Below, one piece after another: positions 60,792 through 64,000 of a DNA stretch of 64,000 nt. Origin of the DNA: Chitinophaga rhizophila (GTDB lineage Bacteria > Bacteroidota > Bacteroidia > Chitinophagales > Chitinophagaceae). The stretch covers positions 868,001-932,000 of the forward strand of contig NZ_JAICCF010000003.1 of assembly GCF_019492185.1 (NCBI RefSeq), read 5' to 3'. Made by a program: the position numbers and the translations under genes. Positions within the stretch are counted from its first letter, which is position 1. Each line of letters opens with the position of its first letter. The notes under the pieces were generated by a model. The model had not been told where the DNA came from. It ran no database searches and worked only from the letters and a program-made list of their open reading frames with translations.

Positions 60792-63182
60792 ATGTTCAAG
60801 AATTATCTAAAAATGGCCTGGAGGAATATCAGGAAACAGAAGTTTTATTCCTTCATTAATATACTGGGTCTGACTACAGGTATGACCTGTTGCTTCCTGA
60901 TCTTTATGTACGTTAGGTTTGAACTAAGTTATGACTCCTTTCATGAAAGGAAGCAGCAGATCTATCGGCTAACGACAGATGTAGAGACACCTACAGAAAA
61001 GATCGAGGCTGCGATTACTTCTATGCCTATGGGGCCTGCCCTGAAGCAGGATTTTCCGGAAGTCAAAGAAGCTGTACGTATTAATCTGTCTAATATGCTT
61101 GTTCTTGTTGGAAACAACAAATATCAGGAAGACGAAGTAGCTGTAGCGGACTCTAATTTCTTTCACGTATTTACATTTCCGCTCGTTAGTGGTAATGAAC
61201 ATACTGTGCTGTCAGAACCTTTCAGTGTAGTACTCTCCGAAAGTGCAGCCAGGAAGTATTTCGGTACTGCTAATGCAATTGGTAGATCTATCCAGATAGG
61301 AGGCCGCGAGCATACCGTAAAGGTCACTGGTGTAATGAAAGATGTGCCTGAAAATTCACAGCTGGCTTTCAATATGGTATTTTCTCTTGCTACTTATAAG
61401 GCACTTGGGGAAACTTTTGAGAACTGGGGTAGCTTCGGAGTAGTTACCTACCTCTTATTAGAGAGCAATGTTGATCCTTATAAACTAGAGCAGAAGTTTC
61501 CGCCTTTCCTGGAGCATCATGTGGGCATGATGATGAAGGAGTCAAAAATGCGGTACACCTTACACCTTGAGAATATCAGCGATGTATACCTGCATTCCAA
61601 GCGGGAGGGAAGCCAGGTGTTGAAGGGTAGTATGCCAAATGTGTATATATTCTCCTTCGTAGCAGTATTCATTTTGTTGATTGCTATAATCAATTTTGTT
61701 AATCTGGCTACAGCCAGGGCTACGGAAAGAGCCAGGGAAGTTGGTGTACGTAAGTCAGTAGGTGCCTATGAATCACAATTGACTTTCCAGTTCCTGAGTG
61801 AGACCTTGATGCTTAGCTTGTTTGCATTTGTGTTGTCTGTTACCTGCTGCCAGTTGCTTCTTCCTGCGTTTAATCTGCTAACCGGGAAAGAAATAGCCAA
61901 TAACATATTCCAGACCGGTACTGTTGGTATATTTATCTTAATGGCTATAGCGATCGGCTTACTTGCGGGGGTATACCCTGCAATAGTCTTAGCTTCTTAT
62001 AAGCCTGTTGTAGTATTGAAAGGGGCATTCAGTAGTAGTCATAAGGGGTTGCTGTTAAGGAGGGGATTGGTAGTTTTCCAATTCGTCATTACGATAGTGC
62101 TGGTTGCCGGGGTAATCATCGTATATAACCAATTGCTGTATATGCAGTCCCGTGATCTTGGCTTTAAGAAAGACCAGCAACTGGTGGTGGAGTTTTCTGG
62201 CATTGACCCTATAAAGGATAAATGGAAGGAAATAAAACAACAGGTTTCTTCCATCCAGGGGGTGAAGGGGTGTGCTTTTTCTTCAGCAATACCCAGCAAA
62301 TCTCATAGTTCTGCTTATAGTAATATGGAGCTGAAGAGTGGAGATATGCAGGCAAGTAATCTGAACCTGTACTTTGTAGATTATGACTTTCTGCAACTGT
62401 ATGATATTCAATTAGTAGCAGGGCGAGGCTTTTCTGAAGCAATGGGGACTGACAGTACGCAGGCAATGGTAGTCAACGAAGCTACTGTAGCCAGCCTGGG
62501 TTATAGCAAGCCGGAAGAAATAATCGGTAGAAAGTATAGTCAATGGGGAAGCGAAGGGAAAGTGATAGGCGTAATCAAAGATTTCAATTATCATTCCTTA
62601 AGAGACAAGGTGGAGCCACTGACCATGCGTGTTGCCCCGGCTGGTTTTATGCCGATGACCATTACAGTAAATCCAGCCAACATAAAAAAGACACTTGCAG
62701 CAGTAGAAGCCATTTATAACAGGTATGCACCTGACGGACGTTTTAATTACTTCTTTGTAGATGATTCATTTGACAAACAGTACAGGGGGGAATACCGCTT
62801 TGGCAGGTTGGTATTGACCTTTACTATACTGGCTATTTTCCTTGCCACTTTAGGATTGTTGGGGCTGATCTCCTTCATTGTTATCCAGCGGACCAAAGAA
62901 ATTGGTATACGAAAGGTGCTTGGAGCTTCAGTTGGTAGTATACTGTTCCTGTTGTCGGGCGATTTTCTTAAACTGGTGCTTATTGCTTTGCTGGTAGCGA
63001 CGCCGCTTGCCTGGTACCTGATGTACCAATGGCTGAGTGACTTTGCTTACCGGATAGATATACAGTGGTGGGTGTTTGTGCTGGCCGGTGGTATTGCTGT
63101 TATACTATCTCTTGCAACGGTATATGTGCAGACAATAAAAACGGCGCTGACCAGCCCTGTTAAATCATTGAGAACTGAATAG
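60792..63182 (+). CDS. FtsX/MacB-type ABC transporter permease
   Basis: Second full permease of the operon, 796 residues, with the same duplicated architecture: MFKNYLKMAWRNIRKQKFYSF, first helix ILGLTTGMTCCFLIFMYV, a periplasmic domain (about 45-285), an FtsX core (VFILLIAIINFVNLATARATER), a second periplasmic part and a final FtsX core (TLGLLGLISFIVIQRTKEIGIRKVLGA). It ends SPVKSLRTE, the usual ending. It begins 23 bp after the relic. It is only moderately similar to the permease at 56923, so the two may handle different cargo or form a heterodimer. Confidence 0.92.
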   Translation: MFKNYLKMAWRNIRKQKFYSFINILGLTTGMTCCFLIFMYVRFELSYDSFHERKQQIYRLTTDVETPTEKIEAAITSMPMGPALKQDFPEVKEAVRINLSNMLVLVGNNKYQEDEVAVADSNFFHVFTFPLVSGNEHTVLSEPFSVVLSESAARKYFGTANAIGRSIQIGGREHTVKVTGVMKDVPENSQLAFNMVFSLATYKALGETFENWGSFGVVTYLLLESNVDPYKLEQKFPPFLEHHVGMMMKESKMRYTLHLENISDVYLHSKREGSQVLKGSMPNVYIFSFVAVFILLIAIINFVNLATARATERAREVGVRKSVGAYESQLTFQFLSETLMLSLFAFVLSVTCCQLLLPAFNLLTGKEIANNIFQTGTVGIFILMAIAIGLLAGVYPAIVLASYKPVVVLKGAFSSSHKGLLLRRGLVVFQFVITIVLVAGVIIVYNQLLYMQSRDLGFKKDQQLVVEFSGIDPIKDKWKEIKQQVSSIQGVKGCAFSSAIPSKSHSSAYSNMELKSGDMQASNLNLYFVDYDFLQLYDIQLVAGRGFSEAMGTDSTQAMVVNEATVASLGYSKPEEIIGRKYSQWGSEGKVIGVIKDFNYHSLRDKVEPLTMRVAPAGFMPMTITVNPANIKKTLAAVEAIYNRYAPDGRFNYFFVDDSFDKQYRGEYRFGRLVLTFTILAIFLATLGLLGLISFIVIQRTKEIGIRKVLGASVGSILFLLSGDFLKLVLIALLVATPLAWYLMYQWLSDFAYRIDIQWWVFVLAGGIAVILSLATVYVQTIKTALTSPVKSLRTE

Positions 63183-63226
63183 TTTCTTTAGTAGTTACGT
63201 TTAAATATGACAAGTGAATATGTACC

Positions 63227-63802
63227 ATGGGCAGGTCTCTACCAGCCCATATTTTACTCTCATGTAAAAGAAGTGCGATGCTCAGAAATTATCCAAATAA
63301 AACGGCGCTTGCCGGTTGCATACAGCTGATCATGCAGGCCAGACTACAGTTATTCCTGCCGGGAGGTATTGCGTTGATTACCGGAATTATGGTTTGTGGA
63401 TATTTACAGCCTGACTTTAGCTTACTGTTCAGTAGTCCTATTATCCTTTCAGTCTTAGCAGTTGCTGATGGTACAATGCCTGAATTTGCCAACGAATGTC
63501 TGCACGCTGCCCTTATAACTGGCTGTATTGCCAGATACAGCAGAATACCTATAAATCCGGGTATTGAGGCGGAATCTGGTCGGAAAGATCTGTCACAAGG
63601 TGACCCTACTGCTTCAGGTAGGATCTTTAAAGTAATACTAATGAAGAACATTAACTTTTATTCCACAAAGGGAGTATCCGGCCTAACAGGTCCTTCGCCG
63701 GTACCAGGAATGAATCCAGTATATATTTTTGTAAGAAGGGCGTTTGCTGACCATGCACCAGCCGTAAACGAGTCTTATCGCAATGGCTTTGACGGTTATT
63801 AA
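63227..63802 (+). other. open frame of unclear status, possible decayed permease start
   Basis: A 191-codon frame between the second permease and the next ATPase gene. From ATG 63278 the product begins MLRNYPNKTAL and includes one hydrophobic stretch GGIALITGIMVCGYL, which echoes the MLKNY and GGLA-G motifs opening FtsX permeases. The remainder is unlike any family, with irregular composition. It could be the N-terminus of another decayed permease that has shifted frame, or noise. The gap 63183-63880 holds nothing else I can support. Confidence 0.3.
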
Positions 63803-63880
63803 CAGGTTAGGAGTCAATACCTATGTTAATCAGGACAGCCTGAAAGCACCCGGTTCAATCACACAAAACAGCGTAAATCA

Positions 63881-64000
63881 ATGATACAATTAAGACATAT
63901 CTCCAAGTATTATCCAGTTGGATTTGGTAAGAATGAAATATTAAAAGATATTGATCTCAGAATTTTTGAAGGAGAATTTGTATCTATCATGGGTCCTTCC
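63881..64000 (+). CDS. ABC transporter ATP-binding protein, 5' part only
   Basis: The window ends 40 codons into this gene. The visible part, MIQLRHISKYYPVGFGKNEI and then LKDIDLRIFEGEFVSIMGPS, is the normal start of a MacB/LolD-type ATPase up to the first residues of Walker A. It follows in the direction of the export operon and suggests a third ATPase-permease unit beyond the window. Confidence 0.88.
   Translation, partial: MIQLRHISKYYPVGFGKNEILKDIDLRIFEGEFVSIMGPS

Noticed and set aside
1..64000. CRISPR arrays, tRNA or rRNA genes, prophage and complete insertion sequences
   Set aside because: No spacer-repeat pattern, tRNA T-loop context, rRNA segments, integrase or intact transposase was seen; the only transposase-like gene lacks catalytic residues.

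Overview
The window reads as a chromosomal segment of a Bacteroidota bacterium, most likely Chitinophagaceae and Chitinophaga-like. Supporting signs are the gliding genes gldD and gldE beside ssb, mutY and an HU gene; ECF sigma factors coupled to membrane anti-sigma-like proteins with TonB-type C-termini; a 31-residue COX24/AURKAIP1-type protein; many lipoprotein signal peptides; promoter elements of the TAnnTTTG type; and a lack of strong Shine-Dalgarno sequences. I see no rRNA, tRNA, CRISPR array, prophage or complete insertion sequence.

Layout. 1-2452: 11-bp tandem repeats, a class D beta-lactamase and glycine C-acetyltransferase (kbl). 2559-8796: an ECF sigma factor with a probable self-recognised promoter, an anti-sigma-like protein with a duplicated module, an outer-membrane barrel, a small lipoprotein and an M16 protease. 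8960-17500: L,D-transpeptidase, alpha/beta hydrolase, acetyl-CoA synthetase, a double-HTH regulator, a protein that looks like a domesticated Y1/RAYT transposase, a deoxyribonucleotidase divergent from a DeoR regulator, and an MFS transporter. 17591-26402: a lipoprotein, a CarB lacking the C-terminal allosteric domain, a tricorn-type protease, and a 1-kb gene-free stretch holding a 71-nt near-perfect palindrome and an orphan terminator. 26403-34380: comEC, purH, a second ECF sigma/anti-sigma pair, a Pmp3-type peptide, LutB and DUF3109.

34435-42000 is the gldD-gldE-ssb-mutY group on the minus strand, facing HU, a TPR protein, the COX24-type peptide and ribonuclease G. 42153-52554 holds a large L,D-transpeptidase, RidA, a degenerate hydroxyacyl-CoA dehydrogenase coupled to tsaB, a cysteine-free ArsR regulator, a persulfide dioxygenase-rhodanese fusion behind a perfect palindrome, an SDR, a BON lipoprotein, an LpxL-type acyltransferase, nadB and a YhhN protein.

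52602-64000 is the most interesting system. A membrane histidine kinase and a sigma-54 activator lie divergent from a MacB-type export operon: HlyD adaptor, FtsX permease, ABC ATPase, a permease relic, a second full permease, an unclear ORF and the start of another ATPase. A strong sigma-54 promoter with an upstream palindromic cluster sits directly before the adaptor gene. This suggests envelope-stress or antimicrobial-triggered export under the adjacent two-component system. The relic has seven in-frame stops, a large internal deletion and an otherwise open frame, which points to recent expansion and decay of permease copies.

All assignments come from reading the sequence and recognising families; no database search was made.
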